Shown: positions 33,140 through 46,487, counted from the stretch's first letter. The stretch: 64,000 bases of DNA from Spongospora subterranea f. sp. subterranea (GCA_049724395.1 JAUGWO010000178.1:1-64000); one strand, 5' to 3'. Numbers and translations are program-made. Notes: generated by a model from the sequence alone, not told the origin.

Positions 33140-33545
33140 ATGACCGCACTGACGGGGTCAACGTTACGCTACAGACAGACCTGGCCAAGTGGAATAGTTG
33201 ACGAGATAGGTGCAGCCCCCACCCCGTTACCCCCCAACGATTCAATCGACAGCGTGACGCTGAAATTTACCGCAGAATTGGCGTCATTGAGGTGACCGGT
33301 CCGACACGTGAGATTTTGTGAGTGAAACGTTGACGGTTAATTTACTTGATAGGAAACCGTTTTATTGGGATTGCTGCAGGTTTTTAGTCCACAGAAACTA
33401 TTCTACACTTCTGTCGCCTCCAAGACATTTCGTATTCACTGTGAGAGTTTGTCGACGGTTTTTTCTCAAATACAACTTCTGAAGATGAGAGCGATACAGT
33501 TGACAAGAATCCGGAATCGCCGAACTGGTATTGTCAAAAAAAGCG
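33140..33545. other. intergenic or 5' region of GlyRS
   Basis: No supported gene is present apart from a possible upstream leader for the synthetase on the minus strand. A plus-strand 84-codon frame at 33365-33619 has no recognisable feature. Confidence 0.35.
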
Positions 33546-33547
33546 AT

Positions 33548-34350
33548 CTAACTGCTTCGCGACTGATCCAGATGCCCAAACTTCGAAACGCGTGCCCGAT
33601 CCGGGACACCCAGATATAAATTAGCGGCATTACAAATTTGTACATGGTCGAGACATGACAGCTGTTGGAATACGAGCAACCTGGCCGGTATATCGGCCCA
33701 AGTAACTCGAAATACGTTTACATACGTCCGCGGTACTGTCCTCAAGGCCACATGCACTCCCAGTTTCCTCAGGCCGCCAGGTCGATTACAACACCCCACT
33801 TCGGCAACAAGTCTCTCCCGATTAGTACGTCGAGTACGAGGCTGTCAGCACGAACAACTTCTCGGTAGTCATTTCCGAGCCGCTGTCCATCCGTCCGGAG
33901 CGACCTCCATTCCAACAAAGTTCGCCACGTCCGCCCATTCGCGTTACTTCGCCTGCCGCTTGCACCACACGACCGACGCCTCACGATGCTAATATCTGCC
34001 CTCGTATTGATCAGCGCAATGAACTGTTGATCGGCGACACAAATCAATATCATCCCATCCGTTACCGGGCTCTGCAGTCATCCTGGCTGAAGGAGGTCAA
34101 GGCGGCATGCCCCCTGCGGATTCACCTTCGCCACGTCCGTGTCCACCTGCCCCTTTCTGGGGCATGACGACCTGATGCGACGCAATGTCTCCGTTGCCTG
34201 ACCTGGAAGATTGACTTGCAGCTCCTTGATGGCTGTTTCCAGCCACTCCAAAAACGTCGACCGAGAAACCGCCAAGACCGTAGAAGCGGCGACAGATTAC
34301 AGGACATGTGCAACTGACGCCCACAGCTATGACTGATGAAGACATGTCAG
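33548..34350 (-). mobile_element. retroelement relic with aspartic-protease-like segment
   Basis: On the minus strand, 34,053-33,769 reads VADQQFIALINTRADISIVR, then LDVLIGRDLLPKWGVVIDLA. This is the layout of a retroviral-type protease: an active-site strand ending in D-T-G-A-D, here mutated to N-T-R-A-D, and the downstream IGRD-L motif. Upstream frames to 34,345 are Gly/Ser-rich and could be the end of Gag. The active-site Asp is lost, so it cannot cleave. It is a single relic inside the gene-dense half. Confidence 0.55.
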
Positions 34351-34950
34351 AACGTCATGCCAAGCAGGTGGACACGGACGCTGCGAATCCGCAGGGGGCA
34401 TCTGAGGCTGCGGGGAAGGAAGTCTGCAGAGCCCGGTAACGGATGGGACGATATTGATTTGTATCGGCGACTTTTTGCTGCACTGGTTCAGCGATCACAA
34501 GGAACGCATATCAGTCCCAAACGCGACTTGCCACGAGCAAAAAGAAAAAAGGGGTCGGCATTTGAGCAACACCATCGGCGGTCGAGGCCGTGTATATATC
34601 GTACCGATAGTGGGTATGTTGATGACTGCACACAGAGGACATCCGGTTGAGAGGAGTTACCTCAGTGATAGACAGTGGATCAGCAGTGGCCTCCTCTTTC
34701 CTTCACCCTGCCTTTGGAGTTTAGGATCACCTGCTTAGGCTAAATAGCGCATTATCAATACTGCTCTGTCACCGCCCCCATATCGTCGGGGCAAACCCCT
34801 ATCTGGGGCTGTGCTGCTTCCAAGACCCTTCATTCTCATTACCACCCTACATATGGTTCTCAAAACGTCACTGTTCTCAGATTACCATCTGCTTCAAGCC
34901 TGGAAGAGGGCATCTCTTTCTTCAAAACAGAAAGTTCTTTTTGGGTAACT
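34350..34950. other. intergenic, no firm gene
   Basis: Two overlapping plus-strand frames (34336-34650 and 34454-34738) lack family features. A frame from ATG near 34,854 (MVLKTSLFSDYHLLQAWKRA) ends just before the next gene and may be its first exon, although no clean splice joining the two was found. Confidence 0.35.
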
Positions 34951-35454
34951 CTTTCAGTGAGATCTAGAATTACTCTCAAACCGCTGTTATTCAATAGGGC
35001 ATCGACCGCATTAGGGACTATACTTTTTCTCCTTCTCTGTGAATCACTTTTACGTATAATTTCACTGGCATTCGTAATAAGCCAGAATTATGCATTCATC
35101 GCATCATACATAATTTCATATATTCTGTCAATATTATGGCAACATTCCCTGAACAGGTATCGGAATTTCAGGATTGTTTTACGGTCTCTGAAAATGGCTA
35201 GGTTGTTGATCCCAAACAATCACAAAGATAAACCATATTGCCATCAGTTTAGTCATACTTTCATGGCGTATTTCATATCGCTATTACTATCCGCTTTGAT
35301 AGGTGGATTACTTCTGTCGATAAGTGCTATGCAATCTCATATCATTAGCATGATCACGCTAACGATCGGCGGCATATGCAGCTTTAAGATATTGCAGTAT
35401 TTAGATAGTCGGGCCATTCATCATATTGATACTAAAGCTCATGAGTCGGTATGA
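34950..35454 (+). CDS. four-helix membrane protein, GtrA-like
   Basis: A frame of about 165 codons, lacking its own ATG at the 5' end, follows a CTTTCAG acceptor near 34,958, so an upstream exon is likely. It carries four hydrophobic helices: GTILFLLLCESLLRIISLAF, YAFIASYIISYILSILW, FMAYFISLLLSALIGGLLLS and ISMITLTIGGICSF. The segment SYIISYILSILWQHSLNRYR resembles GtrA-like proteins, where the second helix is followed by N-R and aromatic residues. Such proteins are often linked to polyprenyl-linked sugar transfer; that role is not shown here. Stop at 35,454. Confidence 0.45.
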
Positions 35455-35599
35455 TTAGATATGGCATTGATATCCACCTGAACCTACTCGCCGCCTTATC
35501 GTTATAGTTCACCATAGTATTTAATCATAGATTTATTGTTGACGATAGATTGGCTTGCAAGCTCTTTCGCCTTACTTTAGTGCCCCGAGGTTTGATTAC

Positions 35600-38500
35600 C
35601 TACTCATCCAGTAACTTATAATGTATTTGATCAATTAATGAAATCCTTAGTACCTGCATAATTCCTACTTTAGGCGTTGCTGCGAACATTTCATTGTAAT
35701 TTTTATCTCGATTTTGCAATTCCAACTTAAACATATTCTTATCCATGATAGTTTGATCAACACTGTAAAGGTCATTAGCTTGTTTTTCATTCGAGTTGGG
35801 CCCCAATACGTACATCCGTTGTTGCTGTATTGAAATCTTTTCCAACTCTTCAATCCGTTCTAAATCTTCACGTCTGGATTCACGATTACGTAGTCGTGTT
35901 TCGACTTCATCCATTCTGGAAATTCCCATTGTTAGTCTCTAAACCGTCTTGAACAGTGTTCACCAATTCCATACCTTAATCGTACTCGGCCCAGTTCACT
36001 CTCCATATCTGTCTTCATTCTTTCCATCTCATTCTGTTTACATTGCATCTCCCACCGCCTTTCTTTCTCTTGTCGCTCCAGTGCTATTAGATGTTTTTCA
36101 GCTGTCTCCTTGTCTTCCTCCTCCAAGCACACTATTCGCCGCTCCAAATTTGTCTGATCTATTCACGGAAGCGTTCGGTCAGTGAAAATATCCCTCTGGT
36201 TGAAAAATGCATCATCAATTACTTATTCGCGCTCTGTGCAGCTCAATTTTCTTTCCTTCAAGCATGGCCTGTAATTCCCCTATCTCTTTCTTATGGTGTG
36301 ATTGCAGTTCCTCCAATTTTCCTTGATAATTTGCGATTTGTGTTTGAAGTTGCTTGATTTCATTATCGTGTTTCCTATTCTTATGTCATAAGATTTTTCG
36401 CAATCGCAAATTCTGTTTCAATTTACGTGTTGTTTTCTTCGATCTGGGACTGGTGTTCTGCTCTTTCTTCATTCAACCGCAGCTGTTCATTATGTTTTGA
36501 AATACCAATCATCTCTTGTGTTTTCACATCGTAATCCATCCTCTGTGAGTCCATGCTTTTCTTTTATCAATATTTCGATTAAAACCCAGTCATAGATTTC
36601 AAATATTGTTTCATCATTTACCTGATGATTATTGTTAATCTCTTGAATTTGTTGCCAATACTCTTGTCCAAGTTTGCTAATGTGCTGCTCTTGTGTTAAT
36701 GCAGCTTGCTTCTGTGCTTCGGCAATAGCCGATTCCATTCTGTATTCTAGTCAGCAAATTGCGAACTCTATTTATTGATGACCTACCTAGATTGTGACAA
36801 TTCATTCTGTTGTTCGAACTTATCCTGAAATTGTTTGTGCTGAAGTTCAAGTGCCTCACCTAATGCTCTTTCATGATCGTTACTAGCCTTTTCCATGAGT
36901 TGATTGCACTTCAAATTACTATCTTCAAGTGATTTCCGTATTTGCATTGTTTCCTGACTCCATTTCAATTGTAGACGGTCCATCTCCTCCTTATGTTCAC
37001 GTTTTGCATCTGCCAACGCCGTATTCGACTTGTTCAATACGGCATTGACCTGGAGTATCTCCTGATCCTGTCTGACGATCTTGAGTTCACACTGTTTATT
37101 CTTCTCGATGTGGTTGATGATTTGTTCATTAGCCCTCTCTAGCTCGTTTTTGCAATAGGAGTATTCCTGCCACAGCGATGGGGTTTAATTTGCCTCTCCA
37201 CGCTTAATCCAAAACCGATATCATTACCTGTTGTATGTCACTAATCTGTTGTTGGAGTTGATCATTAATATCCTTATTGTTGTATCTAATATTCGATATA
37301 ATCTGCTCCCTTTCTATCCTCCATTGTTCCTTTTCTTGTATTAGACGTTTGTCGCTCTAAATCATTACTAGTCATTATAACTTCCTGTTACTGAGATTCC
37401 TTACCTCCATGTTCATCGTATGGATTTCGCCATTGTTTTTCAGACGAAGTTGATCATACTGTTGACGATGCTCTTTTTCTATACGGATTCTTTCGTTTGA
37501 TTGCTCCAGTGTTCTTTTTTTCAGCTCATCGTCCATCGTTATTTTATACTGTTCATGTTCATTCTCGGCCTGTTTTCTACAACACATCGCCGATCCTTAA
37601 ATATATCACGACTGTACGATTGGTGTTAAATCTCACAGTTGATGATTGAGTAAGGATATATCGTTCATGGCCTTCTGATTAATTTCTTTATATTGTTGCT
37701 CCAGATCGGCGCGTTGTTCGATCATTTCCTGTTTCTCTGTGTTCCATTGGGCTAATGACGACTTCATCTCCTGGTCATGGCGTGTCCTAACCTCAATCCG
37801 TCTTATCACTTAAGATGATGACAATAACCGTTAGCTACCTCATTCGACCCAGTGTCTCTTGTAGCTCTTGATCGTATTTCAATGATGATGTTTCGATAAT
37901 TTCCCGCTCTCTACGCTCATGCTGCTGCATCATCTCTACTCTCATCATTTCCCATTCTGTTTTATCAATTTTTTTGTCATTCATCATCTTATCGTATTCA
38001 AGTTTTAGTTGATCCTTGTCTCTCAGCATGGCGCTCATCATAATCTGGTTCTTTTCCAAAACCTGTTCACGTCTTTTCGCGTCATCCTCCATATTCTTTA
38101 TCTTTTCATCTTTCTATCAATCATTGAATCAACATTTGCAACTTAGATGTGTTCTTATCGAAACCCAATCAATTTACCTTTGCTGCATCATTCTCATATT
38201 TCACCATGATTGCCTTGTGTTCTTCTTGATATTTTTCTTGATTGGTGACGATTTGTTTTTTCATATTCTCTATCGTCGCTGCAGATCGGTCTATCTGGTT
38301 TCCCATCTCTTTCTTGTGCTGTTCTATCATAATGTTATGAGCAGATTCCTGATCAGATAGGGCCTGTTGAATATCAGCCAGTTCTGCTCGAGTCTGTTTC
38401 ATATTTTCATTCTACAAACTTAATCTCAGACCATTTGTGGACTGTTGACAGTACAAATATAATCTAGTACATGTGTTGATTTCATCTGTGTGATGATTTT

Positions 38501-39497
38501 CTCGTGTTCCTTCAATAATCGTGACACATTGTCTTTGTCTTGTTTCAACCACTTCTCTGCCTGCTGTAATTTAGCAGTAAGGTCAGCAATATGTCCTTGA
38601 CTAACACTCTGCACGTGTTCAATCTAATAATCGAGTTAAATACAATGTGCGTCTTAGAAGGCGCCATTAACCACACCTGATTCCTGAGCTGATTCCTGTC
38701 CTGTTCTAGCTCGTTCAGCTCGTGATGATGTTTACGCCGTTCCCTCTCAAGTACATGACTCCTTTCAGCAGCTAGCGACACCCTGATCTTATCCTCTGAC
38801 TCAAATCTCTCCTTCATTATCCTATTCACCTCCTCGTTACTCATCTTCACCACCGACTCAACCTGTTTTCTCAGGTCATCATCCTTTCTTTATTCCTCAA
38901 CAATCGGCTGTCCCTTACCTCACTTTTCGCCCGCCTCTCAGCCGCTTCCGCTTTCTCCTCCGCCATCATTTCGCCTTTCCTCACCGCTGCCTCCAGCTCT
39001 CCCACACGTCTTTTGAAGCGCTCCTTTGCCTGTGCCACATCTTTCGCCATCTCCTGGACCCTAACCCCCAGCGCGGTCTCAATCGACTTTTCCCTATCCC
39101 TCCCCTTCGCCAATGCCCTCTCCATTTCCGCCTTGATCGCCTCCACCTCCTTCTTCTTCTCACCCTCGATCTCCCTCACCCTTTCCTCATATTGACCTTT
39201 GTTATATTCGCTCTCTACCTGCTCTTTATACTTATTCATCTTATTATAGGCGTCCTTCAATATTTGATCTATCTCATTCTCGTAGGATTTCTGTAATCCG
39301 ATTACTGAACTAGAATGATCCTCGTTCTTGGTGTTCAAGTGATAGATCACTTTGGTCAGTTGAGCGATCTTCTTACTCATTTTTAGATGAAGATTATCAC
39401 CAAGAGCATAAGCAGTTGATGACGATGGTCGACCTGGAGTATTAGCATTATCTTCTAAAACACCATACGTCTGTCTTCGACTATTGATTGCCTTCAT
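35600..39497 (-). CDS. FAM184-family coiled-coil protein
   Basis: The N-terminal exon (ATG 39497, MKAINSRRQTYG) contains LHLKMSKKIAQLTKVIYHLN then TKNEDH and EIDQILKDAYNKMNKYKEQ, the hallmark start of FAM184A/B. At least ten further minus-strand blocks down to 35,600 (39,090; 38,790; 38,560; 38,350; 38,050; 37,540; 37,000; 36,700; 36,090; 35,900) are all charged heptad-type coiled coil rich in Glu, Lys and Gln, separated by short introns of about 40-60 nt. The coding part is over 1,000 residues. FAM184 proteins are long coiled coils of poorly known function, found mostly in animals and flagellated relatives. No other domain is seen. The last exon ends at 35,600. Confidence 0.8.
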
Positions 39498-39499
39498 CC

Positions 39500-39960
39500 T
39501 AACGACAGGAAAATGTGATGGAAATATATATATGGCTTTTATATTAGGTTGAGTACCAATCCAGGTCAATATTGATCGGGGACCACAGTCAACAGTAATT
39601 ACTTGAGACCATTTCCACAGTAGATTTCAAATTATCCAAACGGAATAGAGGGTCAGTCAGATTACAGTTTGCGATCAAAATACACATATTCTCGAGAAAA
39701 AGTTGGTTTACTGTACTTGAGTGCTATAGCTAGTAGGATATTCTCTACTATACGCGAGAGAATAAACTCAATGAGCCAATTTCGGGTATGAATAATCAGT
39801 TACAGTCTGAGGTTCAGATAGGATGTTCTTACACATTAGAGCATCGAGGGTCGCTGATGTATCTCCATAAGAACAACCTCTACCACAGGTAGGCAGTTGT
39901 GAAAGGCAGTTATCGACGTGGGAGATATTGCCGTCAAATTCTTGAGGAGCCAACTGACTG
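39500..39960. other. intergenic, divergent upstream region
   Basis: This is the shared upstream region between FAM184 (minus) and the AAA ATPase (plus). It contains an ATATATAT-type stretch near 39,525 and short frames only. Confidence 0.4.
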
Positions 39961-39966
39961 CGGACG

Positions 39967-42154
39967 ATGCCTGCCGGTGTGGTGGGCGTGGTGTCGGGCG
40001 GCGAATATGGTGGAGTTTGGGCTCAGGTAATGGACGGAAACGGTTCCCAGACCCATGGTCGTTGCCCCATAGCATTAGACCGGTTCCGGTTACACGGTGT
40101 GCCCTGGGGTGGCCCTGTCCAAGTCACAACCCCACCGCCCTCATCCATCACTGCAGCTCGGGTTACATTATCAGCCAGGCCCCATGGCGATTACCAGCTC
40201 GGTACGAGAAGGATGTCCACGATACATGCGGCACTGAGACATGAACAGAGGGCACAGTCGTGGTCACTGGACAGCGGTTCCCAGGACAGGGACTAGGGGA
40301 ACATGGACATGTTATAGAGGTGATAGGGCATGGTCATCAACCGTTACTGGGTCATGATTATGCCATGATCGACTCGGACACAGTCATAACCGTGCAGCCC
40401 CCATCATCACACCATGATTACATCCATACTATGATACCCAGTTATATTATACAGGCTAATGGTCATTCCCTTCTTCATATCCTAATCCGCTCATCGATTC
40501 ACCTTCGTTTTCTTTTCCTTTAGATTATTTATCTAACTTGTGTGATGAACCCAGTCAGGATCAGGACATCCGTCGCTTCATCTATTCCGACAATAACCAT
40601 AATGAGATGATTATCGGTCCCAGGTTTTCTGGAAAAACACATCTAATTCACGCTATCTCGTCCAGGTCCACCCTTAACTATGTAATCTTGTCGGGATCTG
40701 ATCTCCCAAATCCCTCCCTAATATCCAATATTGCCTATAATCCTGTTCCAGTTGTGCTTGTGATTGATGATTTGGACCATACTCCTGTTCACCATCTCCC
40801 TGAAATATTTGCCTCAATCGACGCTCTGTTTAATATCCTAGCAGTATGGGCGACCGTATCTTCATTATTTTCATCTCCGCTTCCTTCTACTGTTATGTCG
40901 CGATTTCCTCGAACATTTCATATTCCTATTCCTTCTTTGACCGAAAGATCTCAAATATTTCACAATCTATTAGACGGCTATATTGTTGATGCCTCAATTC
41001 CTAGACATTTGGCCACGATCACGCCATCCTACTTACCTGGGCAAATAGTTAGATTGTTAGTTAACCTCATTTCGCTGTTTTAAATCCCTCGTTCTTATTG
41101 CACGCCCTTCTTTCATTTAGATGTCGTAAAAGTCTGGTCCCTTTATTCTTCATCAGTGTCGCCCAATTCTTCTCCGCCGGTTCCTATCGCCATCCCTCTA
41201 GCGATGTTCACCTCTGTCCTGTCTTCTTCCCCGCGTTTGGTTCGTTCTCTACACCACATAGCCAGCCCGACTTCTCCAAGTTGTCCGACATTCGCCGGGT
41301 ATCCACTTATCCATAACCGGCTAATGATGATTGTTAATCAATGGTCGGAGCAATCGTCAAACTGCCTAGTCCATGGAGTGCTTTTATACGGGTATTACCT
41401 CCCCTGAGACAAATACTGTTTCTAATTCCTACGCCCTGCAGCCCTTCTGGATGCGGTAAGACACTCATCTGCCGATCAATATCCGCAGATCCCCGCCTCA
41501 ATTCCATAATCGTCAACGCTTCCGACATTTTCTCTAAATATTTGGGAGATAGCGAGAAGCGTATTCGTGATATTTTCCGTGATGCTCGCGAGCAACGACC
41601 CTGTATTGTATTCATTGACGATATAGGTACATTGTGCTGATCTGTATAGCTATTACATAACGGTCTCGCTCTTCAGATGTAATTGGCAGAGCAAGAGACG
41701 GTGAAGTTAGCGACGATTCAGGGGTTGGTCACCGTGTGTTATCAACCTTACTTAACGAACTTGACGGAATATCCGGAAGAGATGGAGTGTTTCTCTTAGC
41801 TGCTTCTAATCGAATAGACAGAATTGATAGCGCCCTTATTCGACCAGGTTGTAGCTGTTGAAGTCTCTTGTCCTGGAATTTGACTTTGAAGCAGGACGTT
41901 TTGATCTCATGATTGAAATCGGAGTTCCAAGCCAATCTGATCGGATTGAGATCCTCAAATCAATCACGTCTGATATGCCATTGCATCCCAACGTTGCCCT
42001 ATCTGATGTTTGCAGCGTTGACGGAGAAACCGGTGCTGATCTTCGCGATTTGGCACGTTGTGCCGCATTACTTGCCCTATATCGTGATCATGCCACGTCC
42101 TCAATTATGGCAGAGGATTTTCATATGGCGCGATTCAAAAACTTGTCCTTGTAA
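39967..42154 (+). CDS. two-domain AAA ATPase, AFG2/SPATA5L1-like
   Basis: An N-terminal region (39,967-40,440, joined by at least one splice) precedes a first AAA domain at 40,540-41,080: Walker A GPRFSGKTHLI, Walker B VVLVIDDLDH. The second domain is spliced precisely. LLYG|PSGCGKT joins over the intron GTATTACC...CTGCAG (41,392-41,442), and FIDDI|DVIGRAR over a second. It continues STLLNELDGI, FLLAASNRID and IRPG|RFDLMIEIG over a third. GADLRDLARCAALLALYRDH near the end is closest to SPATA5L1/AFG2B, which acts in ribosome maturation; PEX1 is the alternative. In both Walker B motifs the usual catalytic Glu is Asp (IDD). Stop at 42,154. Confidence 0.8.
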
Positions 42155-42159
42155 TTATC

Positions 42160-43850
42160 ACTTATCACAATTTACTTCTATTTATTCATTGATGCATCAT
42201 CATGTAAATTATACTCTGCTTTCAATCGCGAACATTTGTTGTGGCTATGATAAAACACATTTGAGATTTCAACTCAACAATTTGGCACTGGAATTTACTC
42301 AGTGCCCACACTGCGATGAAGCTGTGGAGAAAAGAGAGGAGGTAAGGAATAGGAGCAGCAGTTCGTGCCTAAATAAGTTTTTGCGCTTGATTGAGCTAAA
42401 AGGTTTTATCTTGCCATAATACATCGTCAGCATAATTAAAAACACCCTTCAGTCTATCCGACTGACTTCCACTATTAGAATCTGGATTGAAACAGTGAAC
42501 TGGAACAATGACCCCTCTTCGACCGGCATGACCTGGCCGCGCAAAGGCACAAGAACAACACGAAAGGGTCACGAGCGAACCACGTATGTCATTGAGACTA
42601 GATTGAAGATGGCGGCATCAGAGAGAAAGATAAAGGACACAAGGTGAACGTGTTTGTCTTCTATTTAGACGCGTTGTGGTTGGTGATAGTGTCGTCAGCG
42701 CATAAAACATTCCCAGTGATCCCACTAGTTGAACATTATCATATTCAATATCAATTAACTTACCTTCAAGTCGGGCTCAAAATATTGGATCATTGCTGCT
42801 CCACAAGCTCAACAAAAAGGAATCTCGTATGTGTTGGACAAGCCTAATGTGCCGTTGAGACCATGATCTCAGGGACACGGTCGATTACTTATCCTTCAAT
42901 GAATAATTCACATATTACCGTGAAGCGATAAGCTTGTCGCTTGAGAGCAAGCAAATAGTTAACGCGCGGTTCTCCAGAATCATGGCAACGAAAGCCGCAA
43001 TCCCAGCCTGGAATACCACATTGTGACCCAATCCAGCAGAAATCAGGTCCGGCTCGGCATCGCAACAATAATTGAATAAGCAATAGAAGCAACTCAAATG
43101 ATAAAGACTGCATTATTATCGCAATGCCATCCCTGGTTGGTCCTCCTGAGGACGTTACCGTAGTGTGTTGGATTGACTGACCCAAACATTCGACATGTCG
43201 CGGTGGCGATGCTACTTTGGTGACGACGTACATCAGGTGAATCCCAGATTTAATGAATCTGTTTATGATAATGATGATCGAAGACGAAGGGAAAGCGGAG
43301 CGGTTCGATACTGAACCTGGTCGTGCACGTAACAACGATCGCCGTCGGTGGCAGCTATTCGCCACTTTCTCTTCAGCCGGGTACTTGAAGCTTCGTAGCT
43401 CCCCATTTATCTTCCCCCGTCATTACCGATTCATGTTCATGGCAGAGTCAAATGAGTCGTACGCGACCACGTCCATTGGTTGGACCGTAGCCCAACATGA
43501 CGATACCCACAAAGAAATGTGGAAATCTTCAAACAGAAATGACAAGAAATGACCTTCGGTACATACACTACAGTCAAGTGTGCAGGCTCCGAGAGAGGGA
43601 GATGGCCGCGCAGCGAAATTCATTCAATTTCAGTCGTCTGGTGTCGGGGCGATATTGTGTCCCACATAAAGGGAATACAGAACTGCATGTGTGATTAGTC
43701 GCCACATCGCCGTGTCCAATTGCTGTCGAACAGGAGCGGGTCAACGTGCCGAGAAGGGCAGACGACATAGGAGGGCTGCTGCTCGTGTCGCTCCTGGCTA
43801 AAGACCAAACCACAGATAAAGGGCTGAGGATTCAGGGCCGGCCCTTTTAG
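42160..43850. other. intergenic with unassigned small frames
   Basis: A plus-strand frame near 42,225-42,417 contains CPHCDEAVEKREE. Minus-strand frames at 43,365-42,889 and 43,097-42,915 are partly hydrophobic (FQAGIAAFVAMILENRALTI in one frame). Both are too short or mixed to assign. The region has no repeat family found elsewhere in the window. Confidence 0.35.
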
Positions 43851-43854
43851 TTTA

Positions 43855-44294
43855 ATGAATGGTCCCACACCCGACATCGATATCCCCGAATTAGTCAAAC
43901 AGAAAGACATTGAAATCGCTCAATTGCAGCAGCATCTAGCAACAGCTAATTCACTATGCTCATTGTTAAAGATTATCGATTTCAACACAATCGTTGAAGA
44001 TATGCTGGAATCCCTAGTTGATGAAATGTCTGTTGATTTGTGCTTCAATGTTCATCAATCTGTCAAAGCCAATGGTAAAATGTAAGTTGCCCTATTTTGG
44101 AATGAAATTTCACATGATTATTGATGAGTGCATTGAATAGTGAGCTGGATCCCGCCAATGATGATCACAATGATATATTCGGTCAGCAAGGAGCTAAACT
44201 TGCCGGATCCCCATTTCAATGCCGCAACTGTCAACGGATGATATCGTCATCAAAATATGCTTTCCACACGAGGCGCTGTCCAGGGCGCCGATAA
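43855..44294 (+). CDS. SGF11: SAGA deubiquitinase-module subunit Sgf11/ATXN7L3
   Basis: Sgf11 anchors and activates the Ubp8/USP22 deubiquitinase that acts on histone H2B in the SAGA complex. Exon 1 (ATG 43855) gives the N-terminal helix region FNTIVEDMLESLVDEMSVDL then CFNVHQSVKANGK, equivalent to the ATXN7L3 helix. An intron GTAAGT...GAATAG (44,082-about 44,140) is removed in frame. Exon 2 continues ELDPANDDHNDIFGQQGAKL, then the Sgf11 zinc finger FQCRNCQRMISSSKYAFHTRR-C. Stop is TAA 44292-44294, about 127 residues in total. The segment DIFGQ and the CxxC-x(n)-HxxxC finger are diagnostic. The 3' end meets the convergent GCFC gene. Confidence 0.9.
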
Positions 44295-44320
44295 CTATTC
44301 GTCAATAATATAATATTTAA

Positions 44321-46487
44321 TCATGTCTGTCTTATAGTGACGATTCCCTGTAATTGCGTCCTCCTTTTGTTGTCAGCTCCGGCAACCTGCGATAACTCGT
44401 TGGTCAACGAGCGGATCATGAACTGGGAATCCTCGCCCAAAGCCGATTGTATTCTCGACATGGTGTAGAGCAGCTTCAAACTGCGGCCCCAATAGCGGTT
44501 ACTGCCTTTATTACGCGATCCTGAACAGATAATAATTGTTACTATTACCAGCAAACCATCATTGATGACTATCACACCTTGGCGTTGATCATCTGCTTTG
44601 ACCAACCATGCCCTTAACGTGGTCCCAATCTCTACTTCACTCCAATTCTGCTGAATATGCTCACAGAATGACATGCACCTGTTGGCATCCTTCATTGAAA
44701 ACGGAGCAAATTCTGTTGCCAAAGCCTCCGTCAGGAATGGGGCAATCAATGCCCTGGTAATGGCATGATAAACTTCAGACGAGTAGCTCTTGATAACGTT
44801 GGTAGATGACAATAGCAGCTGGAGACTAGAAGGCGATTTGATATCAGTCAAGATTAGCAGAATCTTGATATATGGTGATAATAATCGGGGTAGACTCAGG
44901 TCACAATATGCATTGCAGTATTCCTACACGAAACAAATATCATTCAAACTTTGACAGGTTGATTGATATGCCTTGACATACCTCTGGATATGTATCCCGC
45001 CATTGCCTGAACAATTCCAATACGCTCGAAATACTGCTGAAACGGTCGACAACATCCCGGAACACATTCCGAGCTTGTTGTCGAGCCTCATTAATCAATT
45101 GTGTCGATTCCATCTCCACATCTGTATCACCATATGTAGTCCATCCTTCGGCATAATTCTCATCCGAAGAAAACTGTCTACGCGACTTGGTACGACGCTG
45201 TCGAGACTTCATCCGTCGCGTGGCTAGAACTGATTCTCCCAATGCATCTGGAAAACCGGTTAGTTCCAGTAAGAAAATACTCTCAAAGAACTGAACACCT
45301 TGTTGATCGGGCAAAATCGCTTGAGACGAAGGAAGGGAATCCTCATCCGCCCAGTGAACAGTGACAATCTGATCCATATGCCGCCTCCGATCATCTCGAA
45401 TATCACGATATTGATCCCATAACTGGTCAATGGTGTTCATTTTTCCAGATACACACTCTAATAACGACGAAATTGATGAATATAGCTCTTGAAATGACAT
45501 ATACTGCAGAATGTTGAGAATTCCGAAAAGGTGATATGAACATTGTCTGACCTTCAATTCGGCACGATCTGAGCTGGTTGATATTTCATCTGCGCTTGCC
45601 CTTAACGATGCCAGTCTAATTGATAAATCATTCGCTTCCCTCAATAAATCTGCCTGCTGGTCACGGCATTGGTTCAATTTGGCATTAACAGCTAACTGAA
45701 TCTCCATTTCCGACGCCGTTACGAAAGTATTATGTGTTGACACCGTATCGCCATGATATAAATCGCTCTGAAATTGAGGTTCAATGGTCGTCGATAAGAG
45801 AATTCTCGAAAAAGATTGTCCGACCACATCATCATCCTCTAATGTGTGATCAATACTTTGAACATGTTTTGACTGTAATGGAGCCGTGAGCAAGTCTGGC
45901 TCATCATCGTCTTCCTCATCTCGTACAGGACCAGATATATCCGATGCTGGCCCATATATATTACCTAATTGTGCTCGCTCATTCAGCACATATACAATCG
46001 GGAGTTGACTGGATTACTAACCACCAACGGATATGCGCTGATCAGAGTCAAGAGGAATATATGAAGGGGGATAACCCTGCCTTCTTATCTGCTGCCTCTT
46101 TTGTTTAGCAGCGGCAATTGACTCCTCTGATGGAATCATCGCCACCGGCTGAACCGTCTCGGAACTTGGCTTGATATCCGAGTATGCATTCTATCAAAGA
46201 TGGATAAGGCCACGCTGATCAGAAGCACATTCTGTAGATACCGATATACGTGATTGGTCCAATTTAAGTTGATCTAGTCCCCCATTTGCATAAAGACCAG
46301 ACCCAAGACCAGCTACATTAGCAGCGGATGGCGGGGCAGTCGTCGTACCACCAATCTTCCCCGACCCTCGTTCTTTTCTGGTTCGTGTTCTTCTGATAAT
46401 GTGATCGGACTGGCCATCTAATACACCGTCATCGTGCGGTGCGATCTCAACCCGGCGCGCTGACGATTTCCGGGACCGGAATGACAT
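44321..46487 (-). CDS. GCFC-domain protein, PAXBP1/GCFC2 homologue
   Basis: GCFC/PAXBP1 proteins are nuclear factors linked to spliceosome disassembly with the TFIP11 family and to transcription. ATG 46487 opens a basic N-terminus (MSFRSRKSSARRVE). After an intron comes SDIKPSSETVQPVAMIPSEE then SIAAAKQKRQQIRRQG, matching the conserved IPD..AA.KKR segment. Then an acidic linker and coiled coil with MNTIDQLWDQYRDIRDDRRR, a basic SRQRRTKSRRQF, and the GCFC domain (DRFSSISSVLELFRQWRDTY, spliced to EYCNAYCDLSLPRLLSPYIK). The last exon runs 44,870-44,321. About 600 residues are inferred, with at least three introns. Domain order matches PAXBP1. The last ~170 residues are poorly conserved. Confidence 0.85.

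Noticed and set aside
38981-39195. Arg-rich and Ser-rich alternative frames on both strands
   Set aside because: They overlap the FAM184 coiled-coil exon, whose frame carries the conserved family signature.
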